A DNA stretch of 64,000 bases from Ensifer canadensis (GCF_017488845.2 NZ_CP083370.1:1488001-1552000); one strand, 5' to 3'; shown: positions 30,036 through 39,506, counted from the stretch's first letter. Notes: generated by a model from the letters alone, not told the origin. Program-made: numbers and translations.

Positions 30036-30553
30036 GCGTCTCGGGCAATAGGCGGAGCGACACCGTCGCCGGCTTCGCGATGATGCGGCCGGCGACGCTA
30101 GATGACCTGCCCGCCGTGCGGGATATCACCGTTGCCGCCTACGCGCCTTATACCGACCTGCTCGGTGGACTGCCTTTGCCGGTTACCGAAGATTACGTGC
30201 CTCGCATCGCCCGCGAAGAGGTCTGGATCCGTGACGATGGCGATGCGGTTTCTGCGATTGCCGTTTTCGAACGGCATGCGGATCATCTTTTGATCTTCAG
30301 CATTGCCGTTGCGCCCTCCTTCCAGCGTCAGGGGCTAGGGAGCGAGCTGTTGCGGTTTGTTGATGCACAGGCGGAGGAATGCGGCGTGGCAGACGTGCGG
30401 CTCTATACCAATGCGCGGATGGAGCGAAACATCGCGCTTTATCGTGCCTATGGTTTTCAAGAAACGGGTCGCCGCCCGAACCCCTATCGGCCAGGGTGGA
30501 CGCTGGTGGATATGGCCAAGCCCGCGGGGCAGATGGCGTCCGAACGAAACTAG
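30032..30553 (+). CDS. GNAT family acetyltransferase coupled to uvrA
   Basis: A 173-residue acetyltransferase. The GNAT acetyl-CoA motif is '[20 protein letters not shown]', followed by '[20 protein letters not shown]'. The GTG start at 30032 overlaps the uvrA stop (GTGA), implying translational coupling; ATG 30080 (MMRPATLDD) is an alternative internal start that better matches the family N-terminus. The substrate is unknown. The arrangement makes it likely to be co-expressed with uvrA in DNA damage. Confidence 0.82.
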   Translation: MSVSGNRRSDTVAGFAMMRPATLDDLPAVRDITVAAYAPYTDLLGGLPLPVTEDYVPRIAREEVWIRDDGDAVSAIAVFERHADHLLIFSIAVAPSFQRQGLGSELLRFVDAQAEECGVADVRLYTNARMERNIALYRAYGFQETGRRPNPYRPGWTLVDMAKPAGQMASERN

Positions 30554-30588
30554 TTGCGGCTTGAATTCGCCGCCATGAGGAGGATGGG

Positions 30589-31392
30589 ATGACGAAATCC
30601 GGAAAGATCCGCGTTGGTATCGGCGGTTGGACCTTCGAGCCTTGGGAGGGCACGTTTTATCCCGACAGCCTGTCGAAGAAGCGCCAGCTCGAATTTGCCG
30701 GCAAGGAGTTGCGAGCGATCGAGGTCAACGGCACCTATTATTCATCGCAGAAGCCGGAAACTTTCGCCAGGTGGGCAGCCGAAGTCCCTGATGATTTCAT
30801 CTTCTCGCTGAAGGCCAGCCGCTTCGTCACCAATCGCAAGGTTCTGGCCGAAGCTGGTGAATCCATGCAGAAATTCCTGACGCAGGGGCTGACAGAATTA
30901 GGACCCCATCTCGGGCCGATCCTGTGGCAGTTCGCGCCGACGAAGAAGTTCGAGCCGGAAGATTTCGAAGGCTTCCTCAAACTTTTGCCGGAAAAGCAGG
31001 ACGGTCTGCCGCTGCGCCACGTCGTCGAAGTGCGCAATCCAACGTTCCAGGCGCCCGAGTTCGTCGACCTGCTGGAAAAATACAAGGTGGCCATCGTTCT
31101 GGCAGAACATGCGGACTATCCGATGATCGCCGATGTCACTGCCGATTTCGTCTATCTGCGCCTGCAGAAGGGCAGCGACGATATCAAGACCTGCTATGCC
31201 GCCGACAAGCTTGATCTCTGGGCGGATCGCGCGAAAACCTTTGCCGCCGGCGGGGAGCCGGGTGATCTCGCCAAGAACGCGCCCGATCGCAAGGCAAAGA
31301 AGGAGCCGCGCGATGTCTTTGCCTTCTTCATCACCGAGGGCAAGGTGAACGCGCCGAATGGCGCGCGTGAGCTGCAAAAGCGCGTTGATTGA
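30589..31392 (+). CDS. DUF72 (YecE-like) TIM-barrel protein
   Basis: A 267-residue member of the DUF72 family. 'VGIGGWTFEPWEGTFYPDSL' and 'EVNGTYYSSQKPETFARWAA' are the family's N-terminal signatures, and 'PILWQFAPTKKF' and 'VEVRNPTF' follow. The fold resembles a TIM barrel of the endonuclease-IV type, but no activity is established. AGGAGG (30577-30582) precedes ATG 30589. It is the third gene after uvrA in the same direction and may be in the same transcript. Confidence 0.9.
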   Translation: MTKSGKIRVGIGGWTFEPWEGTFYPDSLSKKRQLEFAGKELRAIEVNGTYYSSQKPETFARWAAEVPDDFIFSLKASRFVTNRKVLAEAGESMQKFLTQGLTELGPHLGPILWQFAPTKKFEPEDFEGFLKLLPEKQDGLPLRHVVEVRNPTFQAPEFVDLLEKYKVAIVLAEHADYPMIADVTADFVYLRLQKGSDDIKTCYAADKLDLWADRAKTFAAGGEPGDLAKNAPDRKAKKEPRDVFAFFITEGKVNAPNGARELQKRVD

Positions 31393-31402
31393 TGTCAAGT
31401 TC

Positions 31403-31427
31403 AGGCGCGGGGGACCTTCCCGCGCCT
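31403..31427 (+). terminator. Hairpin after DUF72 gene
   Basis: AGGCGCGGG (31403-31411) pairs with CCCGCGCCT (31419-31427) across a 7-nt loop. There is no T-tract. Confidence 0.5.
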
Positions 31428-31884
31428 CTCCACGCGACCCTAATTGCTCACCCCCAAAACCTGAAAACGAATCAATTTGTAGTGCCCCTCACATCGGCGT
31501 TGGTTGTGCAATCGCGGTTGCCCCTGGGGATGCTATTTATGTGCTTTTTTACCCTTCAAAAATTTGATTTTTCGCCTGCCGCTGCGGCAGTGTCACAGGC
31601 AACCTGCCGAAGTGCCTGATTTACAAGGCATTGGCCGCTGTCCCCGTTTTCCACAGCCGATCCACACAACATCTAGCGCTCAAACTTCCGTCACAAACCA
31701 CCCCTTGACGCCTTGGGACGATTCACGGTTAATGGATTTCACGTTGCGACGGCGGCGGACCGGATTGTTTTGAGCCCGGTTCATTTCACGAAATCGTCGG
31801 TTCTGACATGCGGCAAACGCGGGTTCCCCGCTTGAGCCGCAGTGAGGAATCCTGTGCGCTTTTTCGGGCCCGCTTGAGCAACTT
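31428..31884. other. Long upstream region of nrdJ
   Basis: About 450 bp with lower GC than its surroundings and no gene. It holds a small CTGCCGC/GCGGCAG hairpin (31576-31590) and a GATTC methylation-type site near 31719. It probably carries regulatory DNA for nrdJ. I see no conserved cobalamin-riboswitch core in it. Confidence 0.4.
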
Positions 31885-31924
31885 TTGGCTGGCATAAAGA
31901 AGCTGTTGATACTATATTTAGTGT
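31885..31924 (+). promoter_or_regulatory. nrdJ promoter with NrdR box
   Basis: ATACTATATTTAGTGT (31909-31924) matches the NrdR consensus ACACWATATATWGTGT in 14 of 16 positions by my count. It overlaps the likely -10 (GATACT, 31908-31913), which is 17 bp from TTGGCT (31885-31890). NrdR bound here would block the promoter when dATP/ATP is ample. Confidence 0.75.
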
Positions 31925-32076
31925 TTGCAGGCAGCCTATCTCACAAGATACAGGGTCACCCAGATCTGGGTTTCCCTTCATGGATGGAAGCTGAGACTGG
32001 CTGCGGAATGCCTCCGCGGTCGGGCGGGGACACTTGCGCCTGTGGCGGGCGCTCGCAACACGAAGGACACGGGATA

Positions 32077-35000
32077 ATGCTGATCGAACGTCGTTTCACC
32101 AAGGCTGGGCAATCCGCCTATGCGGAGATCGAATTCCGCAAGGCTACGAGTGAAATCAAGAATCCCGACGGCTCGATCGTGTTCCGTCTGGCCGATATCG
32201 ACGTGCCGGCCCAGTTCAGCCAGGTTGCCGCCGATATCCTTGCCCAGAAGTATTTCCGCAAGGCCGGCGTGCCGGCGAAGCTGAAGCGCGTCGAGGAGAA
32301 TGATGTCCCCTCCTTCCTCTGGCGCTCGGTTCCCGACACGGATGCGCTGAAGGCGCTGCCGAAGGACGAACAGTACGGTTCCGAAACCGATGCCCGTCAG
32401 GTTTTCGATCGCCTGGCCGGTACCTGGGCCTACTGGGGCTGGAAGGGCGGCTATTTCGCCAGCGAAGAAGACGCCTCCGCCTTCCGTGACGAACTTGCTT
32501 ATATGCTCGCCACCCAGCGCGTTGCGCCGAACTCCCCGCAATGGTTCAACACCGGCCTGCATTGGGCCTATGGCATCGACGGCCCCGGCCAGGGCCACTT
32601 CTATGTCGATCCCTTTACCGGCAAGCTGACCAAGTCCAAGTCGGCTTACGAACACCCGCAGCCGCACGCCTGCTTCATCCAGTCGGTTGCCGACGACCTC
32701 GTCAACGAGGGCGGCATCATGGACCTGTGGGTGCGTGAAGCGCGCCTGTTCAAGTATGGCTCCGGCACCGGCTCCAACTTCTCGCATCTGCGCAGCGAAG
32801 GCGAAAAGCTCTCGGGCGGCGGCAAGTCCTCGGGCCTGATGTCCTTCCTGAAGATCGGCGACCGCGCAGCCGGCGCCATCAAGTCGGGCGGCACCACCCG
32901 TCGCGCCGCCAAGATGGTCGTTGTCGATATCGATCACCCGGATATCGAGGAATACATCAACTGGAAGGTCAAGGAAGAGCAGAAGGTTGCAGCGCTCGTC
33001 ACCGGCTCGAAGGTCGTCGCCAAGCATCTGAAGGCGATCATGAAGGCCTGCGTCAACTGCGACGGCACGGACGACGCCTGCTACGACCCGAAGCAGAACC
33101 CGGCGCTCAAGCGCGAGATCCGCGCTGCCAAGCAGTCGCTGGTGCCTGAAAACTACGTCCAGCGCGTCATCCAGTTCGCCAAGCAGGGTTACAAGGACCT
33201 TGAGTTCAAGACCTACGACACCGACTGGGATTCGGAAGCCTATCTCACGGTTTCGGGCCAGAACTCGAACAACTCCGTCTCGATCAAGGACGACTTCCTG
33301 CGCGCCGTCGAAGCTGATGGCGACTGGCACCTGACCGCCCGCAAGGACGGCCGGGTGATGAAGACGCTGAAGGCACGCGACCTCTGGGAGTCGATTTCCT
33401 ACGCCGCATGGGCGTCGGCCGATCCGGGCCTGCACTTCAACACGACGATGAACGACTGGCACACCAGCCCCGCCGCCGGTCCGATCCGCGCGTCGAACCC
33501 GTGCTCGGAATACATGTTCCTCGACGACACCGCCTGCAACCTCGCCTCGCTGAACCTGATGATGTTCAAGGACGCGGCGACGAAGCGCATCAACATCGCC
33601 GATTACGAGCACGCCGTGCGTCTGTGGACCGTCGTTCTCGAAGTTTCGGTGATGATGGCGCAGTTCCCGTCCCGCGAGATTGCCGAACTGTCCTACGAAT
33701 ACCGCACGCTCGGCCTTGGCTATGCCAATATCGGCGGCCTTCTGATGTCGTCGGGCATTCCCTATGACTCGACCGAGGGCCGCGCCATTGCCGGTGCGTT
33801 GACGGCGATCATGACCGGCGTTTCCTACGCCACGTCGGCGGAAATGGCGGCCAAGCTCGGTCCGTTCCCGGGCTTCGCGCCGAACCGCGACAACATGCTG
33901 CGCGTCATCCGCAACCACCGCCGCGCCGCTTACGGCGAGACGACGGGCTATGAAGGCCTCTCGGTCAACCCGGTTGCGCTGATCCATGGCGAAAACCCCG
34001 ACCAGGACCTCGTCATTCACGCCATGAGCGCCTGGGACAAGGCGCTGGAACTCGGCGAGAAGCACGGCTACCGCAATGCCCAGGCAACCGTCATCGCGCC
34101 GACCGGCACGATCGGTCTTGTCATGGACTGCGACACGACTGGAATCGAGCCCGATTTCGCGCTGGTGAAGTTCAAGAAGCTCGCCGGTGGCGGCTACTTC
34201 AAGATCATCAACCGCGCCGTTCCCGAGGCTCTGCGTTCGCTCGGTTACTCCGAGAGCCAGCTTGCCGAGATGGAGGCCTATGCCGTCGGCCATGGCAACC
34301 TCAACCAGGCGCCTGCCATCAACCCCTCGACGCTGAAGGCCAAGGGCTTCACCGATGAGAAGGTCGAGGCCGTCAACGCTGCCCTGAAGTCGGCCTTCGA
34401 TATCAAGTTCGTCTTCAACCAGTGGACGCTCGGTGCGGACTTCCTCAAGGGTGCGCTGAAGGTTACCGACGAGCAGCTCGCCCAGATGGACTTCAACCTC
34501 CTGGAGCACATGGGCTTCTCGAAGAAGGACATAGAAGCGGCCAACATCCACGTCTGCGGTGCGATGACGCTCGAAGGTGCGCCGTTCCTCAAGAACGAAC
34601 ACCTGCCTGTCTTCGATTGCGCCAACCCCTGCGGCAAGATCGGCAAGCGTTACCTCTCGGTCGAAAGCCACATCCGCATGATGGCTGCCGCCCAGCCGTT
34701 CATCTCGGGCGCCATCTCCAAGACGATCAACATGCCGAACGAGGCGACCGTCGAGGATTGCAAGAACGCCTACATGCTGTCGTGGAAGCTGGCGCTGAAG
34801 GCCAATGCGCTCTATCGCGATGGTTCCAAGCTGTCGCAGCCGCTCAATGCCTCGCTGATCGAAGACGAGAATGACGAGGATGCGCTGGAGGATCTGATCC
34901 AGGCGCCGGCCGCTGCCCAGGCCGTGACCATCACGGAGAAGATCGTCGAGCGCGTCATCGAGAAGGTGATCCGCGCCCGCGAAAAGCTGCCGAACCGCCG

Positions 35001-35880
35001 CCAGGGTTACACCCAGAAGGCTGTCGTCGGCGGTCACAAGGTCTACCTGCGCACCGGCGAATTCGGCGATGGCCGCATCGGCGAGATCTTCATCGACATG
35101 CACAAGGAAGGCGCTGCCTTCCGGGCGATGATGAACAACTTCGCCATCGCCATCTCGCTCGGCCTACAATATGGCGTGCCGCTCGAAGAATATGTGGAGG
35201 CCTTCACCTTCACCAAGTTCGAGCCGGCCGGCATGGTGCAGGGCAACGACGCGATCAAGAACGCGACGTCGATCCTAGACTACGTCTTCCGCGAACTGGC
35301 CGTGTCCTACCTCGGCCGTCACGATCTGGCCCATGTCGACACGTCCGACTTCAGCAACACGGCGCTCGGCAAGGGTATCCAGGAAGGCAAGACGAACCTG
35401 ATCTCCACCGGCTGGACCCGCGGCTACAAGCCGACCATCGTCGGCGGCACGGCTGATCGCACCAGTGAGCCGAAGGGTTCGGCGACAGCAGCCCCTGCCC
35501 GCGCCTCCTCCAGTGCAACGGTAACCTCGATTGCCGGCAACACCGTCCGCAAGATCGAACAGACAACGTCGATCGCAACTTCTGAAATCGTTGCCTTCAA
35601 GCGCGACTACGAAGAGCGCGCCGCCGAACTTGCCGAAGAGATCCCCGAGGAAACATTCGAGACGGTAACGGAAGTGACGGCTCTGTTCTCCGACAAGGCG
35701 GCCGCAGAAGCGGCATCGGCCAAGTCGGACGCCAAGAAGCTCGAAGCCGAACGCCGCGCCCGCTCGATCATGCAGGGTTACACCGGCAACATGTGCTCCG
35801 AGTGCCAGAACTTCACAATGGTGCGCAACGGCACCTGCGAGAAGTGCGACACCTGCGGCGCCACCAGCGGCTGCAGCTGA
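32077..35880 (+). CDS. nrdJ: Vitamin B12-dependent ribonucleotide reductase (class II)
   Basis: Reduces ribonucleotides to deoxyribonucleotides using adenosylcobalamin, independent of oxygen. It has 1267 residues, as for the long rhizobial NrdJ. Visible are '[16 protein letters not shown]', '[20 protein letters not shown]', the active-site '[20 protein letters not shown]' and '[20 protein letters not shown]'. The C-terminal Cys-rich tail '[19 protein letters not shown]' probably re-reduces the active site. ATG 32077 follows GAAGGACACGGG; the in-frame extension to 31885 crosses the promoter. S. meliloti NrdJ is needed in symbiosis, making DNA synthesis B12-dependent (known). Ends in a strong terminator. 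Confidence 0.97.
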   Translation: MLIERRFTKAGQSAYAEIEFRKATSEIKNPDGSIVFRLADIDVPAQFSQVAADILAQKYFRKAGVPAKLKRVEENDVPSFLWRSVPDTDALKALPKDEQYGSETDARQVFDRLAGTWAYWGWKGGYFASEEDASAFRDELAYMLATQRVAPNSPQWFNTGLHWAYGIDGPGQGHFYVDPFTGKLTKSKSAYEHPQPHACFIQSVADDLVNEGGIMDLWVREARLFKYGSGTGSNFSHLRSEGEKLSGGGKSSGLMSFLKIGDRAAGAIKSGGTTRRAAKMVVVDIDHPDIEEYINWKVKEEQKVAALVTGSKVVAKHLKAIMKACVNCDGTDDACYDPKQNPALKREIRAAKQSLVPENYVQRVIQFAKQGYKDLEFKTYDTDWDSEAYLTVSGQNSNNSVSIKDDFLRAVEADGDWHLTARKDGRVMKTLKARDLWESISYAAWASADPGLHFNTTMNDWHTSPAAGPIRASNPCSEYMFLDDTACNLASLNLMMFKDAATKRINIADYEHAVRLWTVVLEVSVMMAQFPSREIAELSYEYRTLGLGYANIGGLLMSSGIPYDSTEGRAIAGALTAIMTGVSYATSAEMAAKLGPFPGFAPNRDNMLRVIRNHRRAAYGETTGYEGLSVNPVALIHGENPDQDLVIHAMSAWDKALELGEKHGYRNAQATVIAPTGTIGLVMDCDTTGIEPDFALVKFKKLAGGGYFKIINRAVPEALRSLGYSESQLAEMEAYAVGHGNLNQAPAINPSTLKAKGFTDEKVEAVNAALKSAFDIKFVFNQWTLGADFLKGALKVTDEQLAQMDFNLLEHMGFSKKDIEAANIHVCGAMTLEGAPFLKNEHLPVFDCANPCGKIGKRYLSVESHIRMMAAAQPFISGAISKTINMPNEATVEDCKNAYMLSWKLALKANALYRDGSKLSQPLNASLIEDENDEDALEDLIQAPAAAQAVTITEKIVERVIEKVIRAREKLPNRRQGYTQKAVVGGHKVYLRTGEFGDGRIGEIFIDMHKEGAAFRAMMNNFAIAISLGLQYGVPLEEYVEAFTFTKFEPAGMVQGNDAIKNATSILDYVFRELAVSYLGRHDLAHVDTSDFSNTALGKGIQEGKTNLISTGWTRGYKPTIVGGTADRTSEPKGSATAAPARASSSATVTSIAGNTVRKIEQTTSIATSEIVAFKRDYEERAAELAEEIPEETFETVTEVTALFSDKAAAEAASAKSDAKKLEAERRARSIMQGYTGNMCSECQNFTMVRNGTCEKCDTCGATSGCS

Positions 35881-35937
35881 TCAGCTACGACACTGAAGCC
35901 ACGTGGTGTAAGATGCGTGCAGTGAGACATTGAAGAA

Positions 35938-35967
35938 ACAAAAGGCGCTCCTTAGAGCGCCTTTTGT
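35938..35967 (+). terminator. nrdJ: Intrinsic terminator of nrdJ
   Basis: ACAAAAGGCGCTC (35938-35950) pairs with GAGCGCCTTTTGT (35955-35967) around a CTTA loop. Confidence 0.88.
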
Positions 35968-36059
35968 GTTGGGGCAGGCTCCGGATTTCTGCCTGACCTT
36001 GCTTCCCGCATTTGAAACGTTACGGATTTGGTTTCTCTCTGACAGGAGAGGCAGGTGTA

Positions 36060-36478
36060 ATGAGTGCATTCCGTCTATTGCTACTGCTGCCGCTTGTCTT
36101 GCCGGCTAGCTGCGCCTACCCGATTTGCAAGCAACTGAAGCCGGCAGCTCGTGTCTCCGTCCACGACACCAGCGAGGTCCCGATTGCGGGCGCGAAGGTG
36201 CATCTTTGGACAATTGTTCATCCTCATAATCGCCGCGGACTTGCCGAGGTGACGGAGACGGACGCATCAGGAATCGCACGCTTTCATAAGAAGGTGAATG
36301 GCGTGTTGAGGCGCTGGTCGTGCATGGCTACGACGTGTTCTCTTGGCGGTGGTGTGTCGCCAAACCCGGCTACGAGACGCGCCATCTCAGTTACGATGAG
36401 TGGCTCAGCACCAAATCGCCGATCGTCCTACGAGAAGGCGTATCGCAACCGTGTAAGGCGCCAGAGCCGTCGGGATGA
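36060..36478 (+). pseudogene. Frameshifted small secreted/lipoprotein-like protein
   Basis: ATG 36060 starts a signal sequence ('MSAFRLLLLLPLVLPASCAY') and a beta-rich region resembling a carboxypeptidase-regulatory/Ig-like repeat ('VPIAGAKVHLWTIVHPHNRR'; 'TETDASGIARFHKKVNGV'). At about 36298-36307 protein-like content moves to another frame, which reads 'EALVVHGYDVFSWRWCVAKP' and continues to a stop at 36476-36478. The original frame becomes Arg/Ser-rich noise to 36521. One missing base explains this. It is either a real disruption or a sequencing error. Function unknown. Confidence 0.7.
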
Positions 36479-36596
36479 AACACTTGGCAGCCAGCACAGA
36501 TTATGTATCTGTTGCGGCTAGAGAGGCACCGCCGACCGTCGCAATTGTGCATCCGCAGTCTTTACCCATTCGCCCCGCTTATCTGGCTCGTTCCAA

Positions 36597-37031
36597 ATGA
36601 CAGCCCCCATCATCGACATCACCCTCGAAGATCCGAGCAAGGATGATCTGCGTGCGATCGTCACGACGCTTGACGCCTATAACGATGCGCATAGCGGCAT
36701 GGTCGATCAGCCCGGTTTTGCCGTCTTCATTCGGGATCCCGAAACGAAGGCGGCAATCGGCGGGCTCTATGCGACCGATGGCTATGGCTGGGCTTTCATC
36801 CGCTATCTCGCCATACCGGAAAACCTTCGCGGCCAAGGTCTGGGACAGCGACTGATCGCCGAGGCGGAGAAGATCGCGCGGGATCGCGGCTACATCGGCC
36901 TATGGCTCGATACGTTCGAATTCCAGGCGCGGCCTTTTTACGAAAAGCTGGGTTTTGTGGTTTTCGGCCAGCTGGAGGGCGCGCCGGGCGCAATAGCGCG
37001 TTACTTCCTGAAGAAGCGGTTTGAGAATTAG
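36597..37031 (+). CDS. GNAT family acetyltransferase
   Basis: A 144-residue acetyltransferase with motif A 'AIPENLRGQGLGQRLIAEAE' and the following 'GYIGLWLDTFEFQARPFYEK'. This is the branch whose members act on small or protein amines, with unknown substrate here. I see no good ribosome site before ATG 36597, but it gives the natural N-terminus and no upstream alternative is evident. It stands alone on its strand. Confidence 0.85.
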   Translation: MTAPIIDITLEDPSKDDLRAIVTTLDAYNDAHSGMVDQPGFAVFIRDPETKAAIGGLYATDGYGWAFIRYLAIPENLRGQGLGQRLIAEAEKIARDRGYIGLWLDTFEFQARPFYEKLGFVVFGQLEGAPGAIARYFLKKRFEN

Positions 37032-37158
37032 CCGACAGCCAAAGACAGGTGGCATGCAGCTTCGCTGCGTATGATCAATGCGGGATGGATCAGTTACGGA
37101 GAGCGCCGCAGAGTTGTGGCGCGTCGACAAGAGTTCTGCCGTTCTTGGTGCGAGTGTT

Positions 37159-37211
37159 GCTTCGGTTGATCGGTGCGTGGGAGAGCGCAACCGTGCAACC
37201 GAAGCCTTTTT
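37159..37211 (+). terminator. Long hairpin with T-tract (terminator or small RNA end)
   Basis: GCTTCGGTTG (37159-37168) pairs perfectly with CAACCGAAGC (37196-37205). Inside it CGGTGCG pairs with CGC-a-ACCG, and C plus T5 (37207-37211) follows. It lies 128 nt after the GNAT stop, so it could end that transcript or an independent short RNA. Confidence 0.6.
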
Positions 37212-37256
37212 GGTGAAAAGCCCACTTCCATGGGATTTCAGGCTGCCTTCACCGGA

Positions 37257-37385
37257 TTATTTCGGTGTAACGATGCCCTGGTAATAGTCGCCGTCGCCGC
37301 TGACATAATTCACACCACCGCCGCCCGTGGTTTGCGCACAGGCCGCCAAGGTGGAGAGAACGAGTAGCAACATCGCAGTTTTCAT
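37257..37385 (-). CDS. 42-residue lipoprotein
   Basis: A small gene. The product begins MKTAMLLLVLSTLAACAQ: a short basic N-end, a hydrophobic core and a canonical lipobox LAAC with Cys16, so the mature peptide is about 27 residues anchored to a membrane. The tail is Gly/Tyr-rich ('GGGGVNYVSGDGDYYQGIV') and ends TPK. AAGGAG lies 9 nt before ATG 37385; an in-frame ATG at 37391 is too close to that site. Similar tiny Gly-rich lipoproteins are usual in rhizobia but have no assigned role. Confidence 0.75.
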   Translation of the reverse strand: MKTAMLLLVLSTLAACAQTTGGGGVNYVSGDGDYYQGIVTPK

Positions 37386-37634
37386 AGGCATTTGCTCCTT
37401 CAGCGTCGTTTGATCTTCGGCCGTGCGCTACGCCGAAGCGACGCATGACGATTTGACCCGCCAATTCTATGATACTCAACCGGGCATCTATCAAGGGCAT
37501 TGATTGTTTAAAGCTAATTTGTGCTTGCCTGTGATGTGTTCAACGTCTGCGCGCATATTGGGCGCGGCAAATCGTTGGCGCTTTTGCACTCACAAGGGTG
37601 AGCGGGGCAAACAGCAGCACGCTTCTTTCAGCTT
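37386..37634. other. Intergenic region before palindromic repeats
   Basis: Apart from the lipoprotein's upstream region at the left end, I see no gene, RNA or clear promoter here. An 83-residue open frame on the minus strand overlapping the lipoprotein is Arg-rich and unlikely. Confidence 0.35.
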
Positions 37635-37675
37635 CTACAGCGCCGCGCGTCTTAGACGCGCAAAGGTCGCTGTAG
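37635..37675. repeat. Palindromic intergenic repeat, module A
   Basis: The outer arms CTACAGCG (37635-37642) and CGCTGTAG (37668-37675) enclose a perfect inner hairpin GCGCGTC-TTA-GACGCGC (37645-37661). I recognise it as resembling short palindromic repeats scattered through Sinorhizobium/Rhizobium intergenic DNA. Confidence 0.6.
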
Positions 37676-37687
37676 CACTTTGAATTG

Positions 37688-37735
37688 CTGCAGGTTTTTA
37701 TCCTTAAAACGAATAGGATTTAAGGAAACATGCAG
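37688..37735. repeat. Palindromic intergenic repeat, module B
   Basis: It runs from CTGCA (37688) to TGCAG (37735) and is an imperfect palindrome: TATCCTTAAA on the left faces ATTTAAGGAAA on the right. It adjoins module A, and the two appear to be parts of one composite rhizobial repeat. Confidence 0.55.
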
Positions 37736-37778
37736 TAGAACTCAGCCGCCTGCCCCTGGGAAAAGCCGAGGCGAAGGT

Positions 37779-38021
37779 TCACGTCGACAGGTGTTTGCCC
37801 GGCTGCTCGCGCTCCCGCCAGTAACGCAGCCTGAGGCGTGGAGCCATCAGCCAGGCGATGAAAGGCGTGAGGATGAAACATGTGACGACCACGACTGGCA
37901 GAGAATACTTGGCGTTGTCGGCGAGCACCGGGATGGAAAGCACGATCACCGCACCGATGCCGAAGAGCACGGCGTTGATCATCAGTCCAACCATGATGGC
38001 AAGTTGCAGGCGCACGGACAT
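37779..38021 (-). CDS. Small two-helix membrane protein
   Basis: An 80-residue protein with two hydrophobic segments ('LAIMVGLMINAVLFGIGAVI' and 'LPVVVVTCFILTPFIAWLMA') and a basic C-terminal tail, so both ends are probably cytoplasmic. GGAGG lies 5 nt before ATG 38021; the longer frame to 38126 has no support. No family with known function is recognised. Its arrangement resembles conserved hypothetical inner-membrane proteins of rhizobia. Confidence 0.7.
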   Translation of the reverse strand: MSVRLQLAIMVGLMINAVLFGIGAVIVLSIPVLADNAKYSLPVVVVTCFILTPFIAWLMAPRLRLRYWREREQPGKHLST

Positions 38022-38274
38022 GTCGGCCTCCGTTGAAAAACCACCCAATGGGAACGCTGCCTTTTTCGAATGGTTCCGAAATCCCGATTGTAGCAGAAAC
38101 GGCCTACTCGCGAAATGAGAGCACAAACCGGCCGCGGTTCGTTTTCTCCCTGTCGTTTCCGCACGGGTGCCCTATGCTTGTAGTCAAGCGACCGATCACC
38201 CGATTGGATTGGGATATGTGAGCTGTACCGCACAGCCCGATCCACTGCCGATCGCTTCAGTTTGAGGGAGACCC

Positions 38275-39195
38275 ATGCCGAGCAGTCCATACGAAACCCT
38301 GGGCGTCAGCCGGGACGCCAAGCAGAAAGATATTCAGAGCGCCTACCGCAAGCTTGCCAAGAAACTACATCCCGATCTCAACCCCGGGGACAAGGGAGCC
38401 GAGGATCGCTTCAAGTCAGTTTCGGCCGCTTATGCGCTCTTAAGCGACGAGGAGAAGCGCGGCAAATACGATCGCGGCGAGATCGACGAAACCGGCGCGG
38501 AAACGGCGCCTCGGAACTTCTACCGCGATTATGCCGGCGCCAACGACACCGCCGGTCGCTACGAAAGCGCTCACGGCTTTTCGGATTTCGGCGATTCGGA
38601 CGATATTTTCTCCAACTTCTTTTCTCGTCGTGGTCGGGGCCAACAATCGATGCGCGGGCGCGATGCACATTTCTCGATGGAGATCAGTCTGCTCGAGGCG
38701 GTCAATGGTGCCAAGAAGCAGATCAGCCTGCCGGGGGGCGGGCCGGCCCTTGATCTGACGATTCCGCCGGGCACACGCGACGGCCAGACGTTGCGCCTGC
38801 GCGGCAAGGGAGAGCCCGGCTCCAACGGCGCGGCTGCCGGTGACGCGCTGATCGACATCCGTGTGCGGCCGCATCCGCTGTTCCAGGTGGATGGTGAGGA
38901 TGTGCGCTATGAGATCCCGATTTCGCTGAGCGAAGCCGTGCTTGGCGGCAAGATCCGCGTTCCGACCATGGATGGCGCCGTCAACGTCACGATCCCGCCG
39001 AACTCCAACACCGGCAAGGTCTTGCGGTTGAAGGGTAAGGGCATGCGCAAGCCGGGCGGTGGCCACGGCGATGCCTATGTGACGCTGAAGATCACGCTTG
39101 CGCCGCAGGCCGATCCGGCGCTCGCCGCCTTCGTCGAGGGCTGGGCAGCCGGAAAGGCGGAGGATCCACGCAAGAACCTGGGAGGCAACGCATGA
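38275..39195 (+). CDS. cbpA: DnaJ-class co-chaperone CbpA
   Basis: A J-domain co-chaperone that stimulates DnaK, 306 residues. The J-domain (residues 4-70) carries His32-Pro33-Asp34 in 'KKLHPDLNPGDKGAEDRFKS'. A Gly/Ser/Asp/Phe-rich linker follows, and the C-terminal client-binding domains ('LDLTIPPGTRDGQTLRLRGK'; 'VNVTIPPNSNTGKVLRLKGK') lack the DnaJ zinc finger, which marks the CbpA type. Its ATGA overlap with the next gene, a CbpM-like modulator, supports the assignment. Confidence 0.93.
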   Translation: MPSSPYETLGVSRDAKQKDIQSAYRKLAKKLHPDLNPGDKGAEDRFKSVSAAYALLSDEEKRGKYDRGEIDETGAETAPRNFYRDYAGANDTAGRYESAHGFSDFGDSDDIFSNFFSRRGRGQQSMRGRDAHFSMEISLLEAVNGAKKQISLPGGGPALDLTIPPGTRDGQTLRLRGKGEPGSNGAAAGDALIDIRVRPHPLFQVDGEDVRYEIPISLSEAVLGGKIRVPTMDGAVNVTIPPNSNTGKVLRLKGKGMRKPGGGHGDAYVTLKITLAPQADPALAAFVEGWAAGKAEDPRKNLGGNA

Positions 39196-39506
39196 ACGAC
39201 AGCGAGTTTTGCGAACACCTCGAAATCGAGGTCACGGTGCTACGGGTCTGGGTCGAGCAGCGCTGGCTTGTGCCGCGCCATGCCGACAGAGGTTGGATAT
39301 TCGAAGACGATGATCTTGCCCGCGCCCGCCTGATCCAGGACCTGACTGGCCCCATGGGCGTCAACGACGACGGCGTCGACGTCGCCATGCAACTGCTCGA
39401 TCAGATTCACGGCCTACGCGGCCGGTTGAGTGCGTTGATGACGGCAATCCGCAGCCAGGATCCGGATATTCAGAGGCTGATACTGTCTCGTGTGGACGAC
39501 GAATAA
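39192..39506 (+). CDS. cbpM: Chaperone modulator CbpM
   Basis: A 104-residue MerR-like helix-turn-helix protein of the CbpM family, which in E. coli binds the CbpA J-domain and inhibits it. 'LEIEVTVLRVWVEQRWLVPR' is the HTH-like part and 'AMQLLDQIHGLRGRLSALMT' the C-terminal helix. Its start overlaps the cbpA stop by 4 bp. Its last 37 bp overlap the 3' end of the opposing NTF2-like gene. Confidence 0.88.
   Translation: MNDSEFCEHLEIEVTVLRVWVEQRWLVPRHADRGWIFEDDDLARARLIQDLTGPMGVNDDGVDVAMQLLDQIHGLRGRLSALMTAIRSQDPDIQRLILSRVDDE

Noticed and set aside
31428-32076. Possible cobalamin riboswitch upstream of B12-dependent nrdJ
   Set aside because: I found no conserved B12-box or cobalamin aptamer core in the leader; the control that can be seen is the NrdR box.
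37078-37284. 68-codon plus-strand frame overlapping the small lipoprotein
   Set aside because: Its sequence contains the 37159-37211 terminator hairpin and shows no protein-like conservation pattern.
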